From Tubulanus polymorphus (taxonomy: Eukaryota > Nemertea > Palaeonemertea > Tubulaniformes > Tubulanidae): 64,000 nt of DNA. Both the position numbers and the translations under genes were made by a program. Positions 22,120-30,480 of this stretch are shown one piece after another. Below the pieces are notes generated by a model. The model saw only the letters and a program-made list of their open reading frames with translations, had not been told where the DNA came from and searched no databases. The number at the start of each line of letters is the position of its first letter. Within the stretch, counting starts at the first letter, position 1. The DNA lies in assembly GCF_964204645.1 (NCBI RefSeq), contig NC_134026.1, positions 12,304,450-12,368,449 on the forward strand. Reading direction: 5' to 3'.

Positions 22120-22941
22120 ATGGAAGGAGGTAAAGTATATAAACATATTCCATACATCGATACACATGAAAATAATGATGGTTTATATTATGTAATACCT
22201 TGTAATATAGCTTTGATATTTGATCCTATTTTCAAAATTTATAAAACTAAACTAATAGAAATCGATAGTAATAAAAGTGAAGTTGTTGATAATTTAAGTA
22301 ATGTAATTGATAATAATGTAATACCTACTACAGTAATACCTACTACAGTAATACCTACTACATCTAATAATGTAATACCTTCTACATCTAATAATGAAAT
22401 AATATTAAATGTTAGTGAAAATAGAAATTATTGTGATTATTGTAAAGGTGAATTTTCAAACGCCCCATCAAATTGGAATAAACATATGAATACCAAGGTA
22501 CATATTACTAATGTAATGGAACGTGTTGGTTTAGAAGAATTTATAGAACACCCATTTAGATATGTTACAAAGTTTGTTTCAAATAAAAAAGTAAATGGTA
22601 AAGAATTATATGAAGATTTTTTATTAGCAACACCTGATAAAGATGAATTAGATTTAACTGATGCTAATAAAATATTAGGATCAAATATTGTAAATGAAAT
22701 ATTAGGAGCAAACACTAAAAAAGATGATAATGAAAATGGTGCCGTATGGCACCCACATGGTGATATAGTTACAGATATTGATATTAAAGATTATGTGGAC
22801 ACACTTTTGGTGAAAGATAAAGAAGAAACTTTAAATGATGCGGTAGAAAGGATGAATAAGTATAACAATAAAACAACTATTGATGATGATACGGTAGAGA
22901 GTTTGAATAAATTGTTAGGGTCTGATAGTGAAAGTGATTAA
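22120..22941 (+). CDS. C2H2 zinc-finger protein with VIPTT repeats (copy B)
   Basis: 273 codons. The N-terminal 60 residues (GKVYKHIPYIDTHENNDGLY) are conserved in copies C and D. Next come tandem repeats of the type NNVIPTT/NNVIPSTS (nt 22315-22395), then one finger of form C-x2-C-x13-H-x5-H (YCDYCKGEF ... HMNTKVH). After it lie an EFIEHPFRYVTKFVSNKKV block and an acidic C-terminus ending in SDSESD. The finger suggests nucleic-acid or protein binding; the role is unknown. It is the last gene of the rightward block. The copy C homologue differs in repeat number and C-terminus. Confidence 0.75.
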   Translation: MEGGKVYKHIPYIDTHENNDGLYYVIPCNIALIFDPIFKIYKTKLIEIDSNKSEVVDNLSNVIDNNVIPTTVIPTTVIPTTSNNVIPSTSNNEIILNVSENRNYCDYCKGEFSNAPSNWNKHMNTKVHITNVMERVGLEEFIEHPFRYVTKFVSNKKVNGKELYEDFLLATPDKDELDLTDANKILGSNIVNEILGANTKKDDNENGAVWHPHGDIVTDIDIKDYVDTLLVKDKEETLNDAVERMNKYNNKTTIDDDTVESLNKLLGSDSESD

Positions 22942-23310
22942 GATATTAATTATATTTAATTCAAATAATAATATTAGTTGAAAATTGTATAAAATAATAG
23001 AAAATAAAAAGGGGGTTTTAAGTATTTAAGGTATTTAAGGTATCAAATACATATCTAATACATATCTAATACATATTATTTGAAAATACCTTAAATTATA
23101 TTTCTTTTTTAAATTTATGTTGAACCCTCAGTAATAATAAATAACCTTTATTATTTTCAAACTTATTCATATATTAGTTGAAATAATAAAAATAAATTGG
23201 TTGAAAATTGTATAAATAATATTTATTTTAAAAAAGGGGGTTTTAAGTATTTAAGGTATCTAATAGGGTATCAGGTATTGGGATATCTAATAGGGTATCT
23301 AATACATAGG
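22942..23310. repeat. Convergent-gene junction with duplicated ATPase tail (copy B)
   Basis: Two direct repeats about 222 bp apart share GTTGAAAATTGTATAAA and GGGGGTTTTAAGTATTTAAG (22978-23040 and 23200-23262). Between them, on the - strand at 23117-23180, is a second copy of the ATPase C-terminal codons (FENNKGYLLLLR). The unit 'ATPase tail plus AT-rich junction' was therefore tandemly duplicated. Copy C shows the same duplication at 39930-40252. Transcription from both blocks ends here, so terminators are expected, but I cannot point to one. Confidence 0.75.
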
Positions 23311-23321
23311 TATATAAATAG

Positions 23322-23933
23322 TTATTTTATAAATTTATATTCATATGGAAATTGTAATCTCAGTAATAATTTTGAACCTTTATTATTCTTTAATTTATTC
23401 ATATATTCATCATATAATTCAGTAGGTATAATTTGATTTTCTTCCAATGATTGTTGCATAGATTTTTTATCTTTGTTATAAAATAAAACTAGAAATCTTA
23501 TATTCTCCCTAAAGTCCTTAACAATTGAATTATATTTTTGATTTAAAACCCATGTTGTTATCCCGAAATGTCTTCCAGAGAAAGCTAAATAACATAACTC
23601 ACTTTCTCTCACTTTTGAATCATGTAAATTTGCGCAATCATCTACAATGAATAATGTATTTGATCCTTTATAAGTATCAATTGCTATTTTTATACAATTA
23701 TCTAAATTTTCTTTTACTGTTTTAGGATCTAATATAATAAACTTTTTTATCTTAACTATATCTCTATTATATGTTTTATTCATTTCATAAGTAGGACAGA
23801 ATAATATTATATTATCAAAATGATTCTTATAAATAGTTTCTAACAAATCTAATATGAAATGTGTTTTACCACAATTGGTTACACCAGTAACTAACATATT
23901 ATGCGGTTCAAATATAAATAAATCTTTATTCAT
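23322..23933 (-). CDS. ATP: A32-like packaging ATPase (copy B), intact
   Basis: 203 codons. The Walker A motif is GVTNCGKTHF near residue 17. Walker B is TLFIVDDCA near residue 93. The conserved block AFSGRHFGITTWVLNQKYNS near 117 is typical of FtsK/HerA-type genome-packaging ATPases of Polintons and related viruses. It would drive DNA into capsids. The start ATG overlaps the integrase reading frame by 8 bases (ATGAATAA), suggesting coupled expression. This is one of the few genes in copy B with no lesion. Confidence 0.92.
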   Translation of the reverse strand: MNKDLFIFEPHNMLVTGVTNCGKTHFILDLLETIYKNHFDNIILFCPTYEMNKTYNRDIVKIKKFIILDPKTVKENLDNCIKIAIDTYKGSNTLFIVDDCANLHDSKVRESELCYLAFSGRHFGITTWVLNQKYNSIVKDFRENIRFLVLFYNKDKKSMQQSLEENQIIPTELYDEYMNKLKNNKGSKLLLRLQFPYEYKFIK

Positions 23934-25012
23934 TTATTCTTTTAATTTTACTAGATAAAATCCATTCATTAAATTTATCATCGTATCCTTTATATTTCAC
24001 CAAAGAATACTTTTTTCCTTTAAGAGTTTTTGTTTTCAATACTTTTTCTATTTTGTATTCTATTTCATCTGGATTTGGTACAAGTGATAATTCTTGTTCA
24101 TAGAAATAACCTAATATTTCTTCATCTTTTAGATCTTCTAGTTTATAAACAAAAGGTTTAGTTAATATTATCTTTTAAATCTTAAATATTTCTTCTGTAA
24201 AATTAGGGGTATAACCTTTATAAAATGTTTTTTTTATATTTAGATATTCTAACGTGTTGTCCAATTTTAAATCTAGGTTCACCGAAATCATGTGTAACAA
24301 ACGCTCCATATAAATTATTCCAAACTATTTCCGAATTATCTTCTTTTCTAGCTTGTATAGGTTTCATATTTATAGAACTATGTTTAGAATTATTATAACC
24401 TTTCACTAAATCATCTATCACATCGATATATTTATATGTTTCATTAGCAGTAAAATATTTCCACATTCTAGTTTTCAATGTTTTATTAAATCTTTCTATA
24501 ATAGATGCTTTTTTATCTGAGTGTGTTGAAAAATAATCTACATCGTTATCAGATAATAGTTTTTTAAAATGTTTGTTATAGAATTCCTTACCTTCATCAA
24601 ATTGTATCTTATCTGGAATAGCTTCTTTAAATATATTCTTAAAAACATTTGTCATTTCTATTCCAGTTTTATTTTTGATTGGAATTGACCATGCGTATCT
24701 ACTGAATATGTCTATAACATTCAGTATCCAGAAATATCCTTTGTTGTGTTCTTCTAAGTTCTTCATGTCAATTAAATCTGCTTGCCATTGTTGATCGATA
24801 TATGAAACCATAACTTTTCTTGTTAAATAAGTTTTATCCATTTTCTTGTGGATGTGATATGTTGGTTGATTTTGTAACCATGATTTCAATTCACTATATT
24901 TTATATCACCAATATCAGATTTAATTTTATTCCATAATTCTGAAACGTTAGAATATGATACTTCACTTTCTGGGTTATAATATAACTCTCTTAAATATTG
25001 TTCGTTTTTCAT
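23926..25012 (-). pseudogene. INT: Retroviral-type integrase with C-terminal chromodomain (copy B), frameshifted
   Basis: The integrase core runs 25012-24218. The catalytic triad is recognisable as QADLIDM (D), IQFDEGKEFYN (D) and ASIIERFNKTLK (E), within a typical rve fold (IDIFSRYAWSIPIKNKTG). An N-terminal segment with WLQNQPTYHIHKK precedes it. The chromodomain (KYSLVKYKGYDDKFNEWIL) is in another frame at 24170-23926. One extra A in a run near 24228 shifts the frame, and a TAA follows near 24178. It would insert element ends and make the 6-bp duplication. It overlaps the ATPase start by 8 bases. Confidence 0.92.
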
Positions 25013-25018
25013 CTTATT

Positions 25019-25502
25019 TTAATCCATTAATAATAATTTAGATTTAGTTTCAATAGCTTTATGATTTGACTTATTTTCTGGTATGATAGGTTTATTGTCT
25101 GTACACGGATAACTAAGTTTCCGATCATCATTGGAATCATCTTTATCATCAGATTTGAATTTTGATTTATATATTACACCGGATAATATAATAACTGTGA
25201 TTAACCCAATTGTAATATATAATTTATAATTACTTCCAGCTTTAGAAGAATCAGATGGATTATCATTCGAATCAATATCAGATAATTTCTGTGATTCATT
25301 TATATCAGTTAATTTCTTTTTCTTATCTTTTTTTAATTCTGAAGATCTTTTACCTAATTCTCTTGCCCATTTAATTTGTTTCTCTATATCAGTTAATTTC
25401 TTTTTCTTAGCTTTTTTTTAATTCTGAAGATCTTTTACCTAATTCTCTTGCCCATTTAATTTGTTTCTCGGATCTAGCCTTTTTCTTAACTCCATCACTC
25501 AT
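25019..25502 (-). pseudogene. Short tail-anchored protein with duplicated basic motif (copy B), frameshifted
   Basis: It starts ATGAGTGATGG and overlaps the upstream stop by 8 bases. The basic segment QIKWARELGKRSSELKK occurs twice in B (about 25470-25310), and an extra A in the first poly-A run shifts the frame. An acidic linker (SQKLSDIDSNDNPSDSS) and a membrane segment (LYITIGLITVIILSGVIY) follow, then a charged tail. The duplication is absent in copy C, which has one unit. Proteins with an IKWARELG-type motif and a single membrane segment recur in Polintons (recollection). Function is unknown. Confidence 0.65.
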
Positions 25503-26098
25503 TTATTTTAGTTAATTTTTGTTCTGATTCATTTTCTGTTTCACTGTTTGGTTGTAGTACATCTGTTTCGTTCTTACCTGATTTATATTCCATAGGCTTG
25601 ATATTCGAAAATGTAATGACACCAGTAGAAATTAATGTCATAACCGATCCTAATTGGAATGAAGCATAACCAACCCATTTTTGTAATTCAGTCATAACTA
25701 AGTAGTCATTTTTCAAATCACTATATAATTTATTTTCGTCATCAATTGGTATTAACTGGTTACATAACTTAGAGCAACATTTGACAATACCATCTGAAAT
25801 AGAATAATTTATTCTAGCTAATCTTGCTTCTTCATAAATCTTAAAATATTTTATTACTTTATCCGGTTTCATAGAGTCTAATTCTTGAAAAGTAATTATT
25901 TTCCCGATAAACTGATTACATTTCCCGCCAGCAATTAATAATTCTAGATGGTGTTTACATGTTAAATAGTATTCATAATCTATATTGTTATTAACTTGAA
26001 TAGAATTAGAAACAAACTGTATCTTTATTATCACTAATACCCAAATCATCTAATGTTTTTTCAATATCAATACTATTCTTACTCGATTTCTTTGACAT
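25495..26098 (-). pseudogene. Conserved protein with hydrophobic C-terminal segment (copy B), frameshifted near 5' end
   Basis: The true start is at 26098-26096 (MSKKSSKNSIDIEKTL), directly after a T/A-rich leader. A small indel near 26020 shifts the frame into the long remainder. Conserved parts: YEYYLTCKHHLELLIAGGK, FQELDSMKPDKVIKYFKIYE, KCCSKLCNQLIPID and the hydrophobic FQLGSVMTLISTGVITFSNI. The copy C homologue at 37593-38195 is uninterrupted. The Cys-rich KCCSKLC stretch could bind metal, but only three cysteines are close together. Function is unknown. Confidence 0.7.
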
Positions 26099-26099
26099 T

Positions 26100-27253
26100 T
26101 ATATTAGAGAAATTTAATAAGAAAAATATTATAAGTATTATAAAATGATACTAGCTAGTTAAAACTAAAGAATTCTAGTATTGACTACTGATACTAGCTA
26201 TTTGAGTTTAAAGAATTTCTATTCGGATCTATTCAAAATATAAAGTATTCTCTTTTGAAAAGAAAGTATTAAAAATATAATAGAATTCACTAACTAGTTG
26301 AAGTTATTGTTTTTTAAATACTTTTTATTTAAATTAGGATTTAGATTATCTCACTACTATTGTTTATCTATAGGAGCAGTAACTATAACTGTCCAGATAA
26401 GTCATTTCGGATTCTCGATAATAAATCCTAAAACTGAAAATAAATTCAAAGAAACGACTGGTGGAAATACTATTTCATGAACACATATATTTTATTCTAC
26501 AATCATTATCGATTTCCACATTCCAAGCCGCTCGGCAGCCGAGCGGTAAGGTATGCGTGGAATGCAGGAATCAATAAAGTATAATACAACATCTGTCACT
26601 ATGTGACATTAACAACAGCTTAATGACGCAATTGAAATTCCGACAAACGTAATGCATTGGAAGCCTATACAGTATGGCTAAACTGCTACAGTCTCATGAG
26701 TTGAAATATCCATTATTTCTGATTCCACATCCATCTATCTTCACTTTCTTGATTCAATGGCCTTCATTTTGTTATCTTAAAGATAAATATCTAACGTAGA
26801 ATAAAACTAACTTGAAGTTGTAGTTGTAAAATATTAATTACAACACTTAAACATGGCCATTTTCTGGCGCATCTTACCAGGATAAGTTTTACATGTTTAG
26901 CGTTTTCCAACGCCTTAATAACAACAAAAACAGTACTTACATTTATAACTGTAAACTCCTAAAATTGTGTTTATAGAGAGAATATCCTATACGTTCCTAT
27001 GCTTATGTGCTGCGCGCTTATAACTGCCAGTTATTCACTAGCTAAACACTGTCTGGTGCAACAGATGTTCCTTCCTTTGTAATATAATTGATTAATCCTT
27101 TTCAACTGAAATAGCACATTCGATCAATATTCAAATGAGATACACCCTATTCAACTGAATATGAAATACGGCACAGATGTTTTTGTAAACAACCTGATAC
27201 AATTACATACAGGCGGTTTGACATAGATCGAGAGAAACCGGTTTTCTAAGCGT
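26100..27253. other. Copy B accessory region without an intact gene
   Basis: It lies between the membrane-protein genes and the HNH nuclease. 26375-26475 matches 36895-36985 of copy C, and 26930-27000 matches 35950-36010. The two elements are therefore collinear around a central part that differs. Copy C carries an intact 154-codon gene in the middle; here only short frames remain. A hairpin with arms CCGCTCGGC/GCCGAGCGG sits at about 26528-26546. Confidence 0.55.
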
Positions 27254-27907
27254 TTAACATTCAACGTATTTTTCATTATGTGTTGAGTTCCATAATTCAA
27301 CAAATGTCTTTGCTTTATCCAGTTGATCTAAATATAACTGTATATCTAGTTTATTAGATTTAATTATATTTTCTTTCTTTTCAAGAGGCCTTAAATTTCT
27401 CCAACCCCAAATAAGTTTTTTTTTATTGTATTCATCATTCATGTTAAATTTAGAAATCGGCAACACGTGATCAATATGAAAGTATTCACCATAATTATCT
27501 ATATTCATTTTATCATCGAATTGATATATTATCCATGATTTTAAGAATTCATCTGAACAACCCAATAAATTAGATAGTGTTTCTGAATGTGTTTCTTTGT
27601 TGAATAATTGTGTTAATCTAGTCCTTAAGCATTGTTTCAATCTAAAATTAAGATCTGTTTGATATCTTACTCTCATATATTCTGCCATGTAATAATTATA
27701 ATGTTCTATATTATCTTCTCGATATTGTGTGGTATATAGTTTAGTACAAGTTTTACAGCAATATTGAAAACCATCTTTGCTAATCTTACGCTTACTAAAT
27801 TCTGTTAATGATTCATCTAATTCACATTTAGAACACTTCTTGTAGTATATGTTTATAACGCCAGTGTTATTTGTAATATTTATAGTTTGTGGTTGTTCTG
27901 GTTCCAT
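27254..27907 (-). CDS. HNH endonuclease (copy B), intact
   Basis: 217 codons. Two Cys pairs form an N-terminal zinc ribbon (KCSKCELD ... CCKTCTKLY). The HNH core includes YFHIDHVLPISKFN, with the catalytic His of the HIDH type, and WGWRNLRPLEKKENIIKSNK, as in phage and giant-virus HNH enzymes. A helical middle (RTRLTQLFNKE ... LLGCSDEFLKSWI) is typical. The start is preceded by a T/A-rich box. The copy C homologue at 35022 has one base deleted. A role in genome processing, homing or host-DNA cleavage is possible; nothing here decides which. Confidence 0.88.
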   Translation of the reverse strand: MEPEQPQTINITNNTGVINIYYKKCSKCELDESLTEFSKRKISKDGFQYCCKTCTKLYTTQYREDNIEHYNYYMAEYMRVRYQTDLNFRLKQCLRTRLTQLFNKETHSETLSNLLGCSDEFLKSWIIYQFDDKMNIDNYGEYFHIDHVLPISKFNMNDEYNKKKLIWGWRNLRPLEKKENIIKSNKLDIQLYLDQLDKAKTFVELWNSTHNEKYVEC

Positions 27908-27910
27908 TTA

Positions 27911-27988
27911 TTATATGTATTTTTTACTAAATTGGTTAATATTTGAGAATCCTCTTCCATTTCTTCGACCAACGTCATCCTTTTTCAT
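27911..27988 (-). CDS. 25-codon ORF between HNH gene and upstream HNH-tail fragment
   Basis: The frame starts MKKDDVGRRNGRGF and ends 3 bases before the HNH gene's ATG. Its ATG overlaps the stop of the upstream frame as ATGA. It is basic and glycine-containing. Copy C keeps the first 14 codons at 36995-37039 with one synonymous-or-conservative change (V-G to V-S), then a stop. Expression is unproven; it could equally be a leader or a leftover of a longer protein. Confidence 0.35.
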   Translation of the reverse strand: MKKDDVGRRNGRGFSNINQFSKKYI

Positions 27989-28232
27989 TCCTCGCTGCTT
28001 TTGATAAGTTGTTTCGATTCCTTGATATCAAATTCCTCAACGTATTGTTCATTATTTGGATCATTATTCCATAATTCAATAAATTTGCTTTTGTTAACTG
28101 TTCTGAATATAACTGTAAATATTCTAGTTTCAATTTATTATCTAAATGTTTTTTAGTTTTATTGTGTCTTGCTTTTTGGGATTTATCTATATTGATATTA
28201 CATGTTGCGCAGTAGTACTTATTTGCTTCCAT
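27975..28232 (-). pseudogene. Polymerase-type zinc finger joined to an HNH C-terminal tail (copy B right end)
   Basis: The first ~38 codons equal the polymerase N-terminus (CATCNINIDKSQKARH finger) because the terminal repeat extends into the polymerase gene. After codon 38 the sequence becomes the C-terminal part of a second HNH gene (LQLYSEQLTKA in one frame, then other frames up to VEEFDIKES). One or more indels break the HNH part. This is a chimera formed at the repeat boundary. Whether an intact version encoded a small zinc-finger protein is unknown. Confidence 0.7.
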
Positions 28233-28708
28233 TTTAATACTAAATTTTTTATTAAAATTGATTTTAGAAGTTCAATGATTTAAATGTTATTCATTTATAT
28301 GAATATTTTAAGAGTAATAGGGGTAATGGGCTTTCATATCAAAGGTTGAATGGTCGAGTTCATTAAAAACAAAACATTAAAAGTAATTTAAAACTAGAAT
28401 ATATTTTCATAACCGTGTGTATTTCAGTTGAATATTATTATTATTTGATTATATTTGATTATATGAATTTGTGTATTGTAAATAAATCAATTGGTCGCGG
28501 AGCGGAGCTGTAGCGAAGTGGAGCGACCAATTGATTTAATACAATATGCTTTTTAAATTATTGATATCTTAGAATAAATATTTAGTTATAATATAAAATG
28601 CACACGGTTATGAAAATATATTATAGTTTTGAATTACTTTTAATGTTTTGTTTTTTAATGAGCTCGACCGTTCGACCTTTGATCTGAAAGCCCATTATCC
28701 CTATTACT
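28120..28708. repeat. Right terminal inverted repeat of Polinton B
   Basis: Inverted relative to 11078-11793. It includes a palindrome at 28314-28708 with the same arms as the left end. It ends with CCCATTATCCCTATTACT directly before the AGCAGT duplication. Confidence 0.9.
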
Positions 28709-28714
28709 AGCAGT
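28709..28714. repeat. Target-site duplication AGCAGT, right flank of Polinton B
   Basis: Identical to 11072-11077. After it the LINE alpha PHD-finger codons resume. Confidence 0.93.
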
Positions 28715-29057
28715 GCACATTTCTATGCAGGACTTATGATACCAACAGTCGCAACCATCACATGCGACACCTTCGCAAGACCATGTAACAGGATGACTGC
28801 ATAGGCCACAGGGGTAAATGCTAGGATTTGCTGGTCCTGGGTTTAATTCAACGTCCCCTGATGTTGTGAGGAGTAATGTCATGATTATATAGACTGCTGG
28901 TGCTTTCGGTTTTGAGCGGCGGTCGTGATGGTTTGCCACCAATTTCAGTGGTGATCGGACTTCCAGGTTCAGCAGGGTGCTTGCTGGCGTGGGCTTGAGG
29001 TCTTCCATCTTGTAGGCTTAGCTGGATGACTACTAGGAGGCTGAGGATGGCCTTCAT
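28709..29057 (-). mobile_element. LINE alpha, 5' section: 2A-type peptide and start of PHD finger
   Basis: The N-terminal protein frame starts at 29008. A hydrophobic stretch (YIIMTLLLTTSG) runs into DVELNPGP (28855-28832), a perfect match to the 2A ribosome-skipping consensus D-V/I-E-x-N-P-G-P. The first half of a PHD finger follows (CGLCSHPV, CDGCDCWYHKSC), up to the Polinton insertion at 28714. The rest of the finger is at 11071-11020. In other CR1-type LINEs such 2A peptides separate a signal-like leader from the enzyme part. The 5' limit of the element is not visible. Confidence 0.85.
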
Positions 29058-29099
29058 TTCGACACAGGTTAGTGCAGATTGACTAGTGGATTTCTCACA

Positions 29100-30200
29100 G
29101 ACTAAGTATCCAAGATGGCGGGCTCAACAAATTATGACCGGGCAGTTTCGGGGCTGGTTTACCGGCAAAAAAAGAGTTCTAGAGCATCAGAACTTCACTC
29201 TGTAAGGTTAGCACAATAAATGACATCGATTGTTGGGTAGCAATGGTTGATGTGAGTCCAAAAAACAGAAGAATTTCCACTTCAAACGAGACTAAATCGG
29301 GAAAACGATCCACTCTTGACGCGCATGCGCACTCCAATGAAATATAAGCTCCTTTGAAATATAGCCCTAATTGTAAAAGATAAGCATTAATCTAAGTTAA
29401 TGCTGCATCTTTTATTTAGGCCTATTCAAATTTTCTGTACACTACCACGTGGAAAAAAGACCCAGTCAAAATTGTGCATCACGCTTTGACGAAGAAATTG
29501 GTTCTAGGCTATAAATTTAACGACTCAAACGAATCCGCAAGAATCAACAAGAATCCGCAAAGGAATTGAAGACCGTAGTGACCAGTTCATTCCACGAATA
29601 ATAGCTGGAAAGAAAGTAATCAAAATAAATTGTCGTGCACATTCAGTGTAAACCAGGCCATAACTAGCTGCTATTAAGGCATTCCACTGACTGGCTCTAC
29701 CCACTGTATTTAGGGCCTAAATCTATTCTAGATGCATCCCTCCAAAAAAGCTAGGCATTAAATAAGTAGCCAACAATGATCTTTGCTTCACCGAGTACTC
29801 ATTTGCTACCATACTCATATTATTAAAGAAATCATTTAATACATTCCCTGGTTAACGGATTCTCACCTTAAAATACATAAACTCCGCTGTCGTTGTCATC
29901 GATCCGAGTCGTCAACTGAACGCGGAAGTAAAATTCCGTGTGAAAATTCTTACAATTTCTGTCCATATCAAATTGATTTGAGCCCGAAATCTTCAGGAAA
30001 TGTAGCCAACGTAAATTGATTTACGAATAGAATTAATCAATGGACTCGTTTTAGAAATCATGGTTCCGTGAAATTCATTAAAGTCTTAAAATTCGCGATA
30101 AATTTAAGCCGAAAATGATTTCAACCATCCACCATGTTGTTTCATTAATAAAACAATTGTTGCGCGCCGGCACTGTACTGATATGCGCCCTGCCTGAATG
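29100..30200. other. Intergenic, nothing recognised
   Basis: May include the LINE alpha 5' untranslated region near 29060-29300. No coding family, RNA gene or clear repeat was seen. Confidence 0.45.
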
Positions 30201-30236
30201 CATGGTGTCACTAGGATTCGAACTCTCAACCTCTTA
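30201..30236 (-). repeat. tRNA-derived sequence, box B half (SINE-like)
   Basis: On the - strand this reads AGTTCGAATCC (30214-30224), one base from the pol III box B consensus. It stops at the Polinton terminus. The matching box A half is at 52325-52372. Joined in thought, the two boxes are about 44 bases apart, as in tRNAs, but the T and acceptor stems pair poorly. It is therefore a SINE or decayed tRNA rather than a working tRNA gene. Confidence 0.65.
30231..30236. repeat. Target-site duplication CTCTTA (left)
   Basis: Precedes the 5'-AGTAATAGGGG terminus at 30237. The identical hexamer follows the terminus at 52324 (52325-52330). Confidence 0.85.
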
Positions 30237-30260
30237 AGTAATAGGGGTAATGGGCTTCAT
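30237..30260. repeat. Orphan Polinton terminus (about 24 bp)
   Basis: AGTAATAGGGGTAATGGGCT then T-CAT: the first 24 bases of a Polinton end with one T missing, after which unrelated sequence begins. It pairs by target duplication with the right end of copy C. Confidence 0.85.
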
Positions 30261-30297
30261 TCAGTCAAACTAATTTCCGAAAGCTACATACATCACA

Positions 30298-30480
30298 TTT
30301 GCATGAAACTGTTGCATCATGACTGTAATTTCTGATAAGCTTCAGAGTAAATTTTGCATAGTTTAAGACAATCTTTACTCTGATTTCTGATTCATACATG
30401 TAGAGTAATATTTTGTACCTTACTAGATTTCTCTTTGATTTTGCATGAAACTGTTGCATCTTGACTGTAATTTCTGTTAA
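30298..30480. repeat. Direct repeat pair, about 141 bp apart
   Basis: TTGCATGAAACTGTTGCATC followed by TGACTGTAATTTCTG occurs at about 30298 and again at about 30439, with one or two differences. Function is unknown. The rest of 30480-31560 is AT-rich with nothing recognised. Confidence 0.7.

Larger units (their letters stand above)
11078..28708 (+). mobile_element. Polinton copy B, complete 17.6-kb element
   Basis: Both ends are present: AGTAATAGGGATAATGGGC at the left and its complement at the right. Long inverted repeats and the AGCAGT duplication flank it. The left gene block (+) holds polymerase, small proteins, capsid proteins and a zinc-finger protein. The right block (-) holds ATPase, integrase, membrane proteins and an HNH nuclease. 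The two converge at about 22942-23321. Many genes carry single-base frameshifts or stops, so the element is structurally whole but coding-dead. It is inserted into LINE alpha and is therefore younger than that LINE. Confidence 0.95.

Noticed and set aside
24215-24240. A-AAA-AAC heptamer as a -1 programmed frameshift site in the integrase
   Set aside because: Reaching the chromodomain frame needs a +1, not a -1, shift; an extra base is the simpler explanation.
28848-29057. Second - strand frame overlapping the LINE alpha N-terminus
   Set aside because: It lacks any motif, whereas the overlapping frame contains the 2A peptide and PHD cysteines.
30201-30236. Functional tRNA gene interrupted by the Polinton
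   Set aside because: Boxes A and B fit, but T-arm and acceptor stems pair poorly; a SINE or decayed tRNA is more likely.
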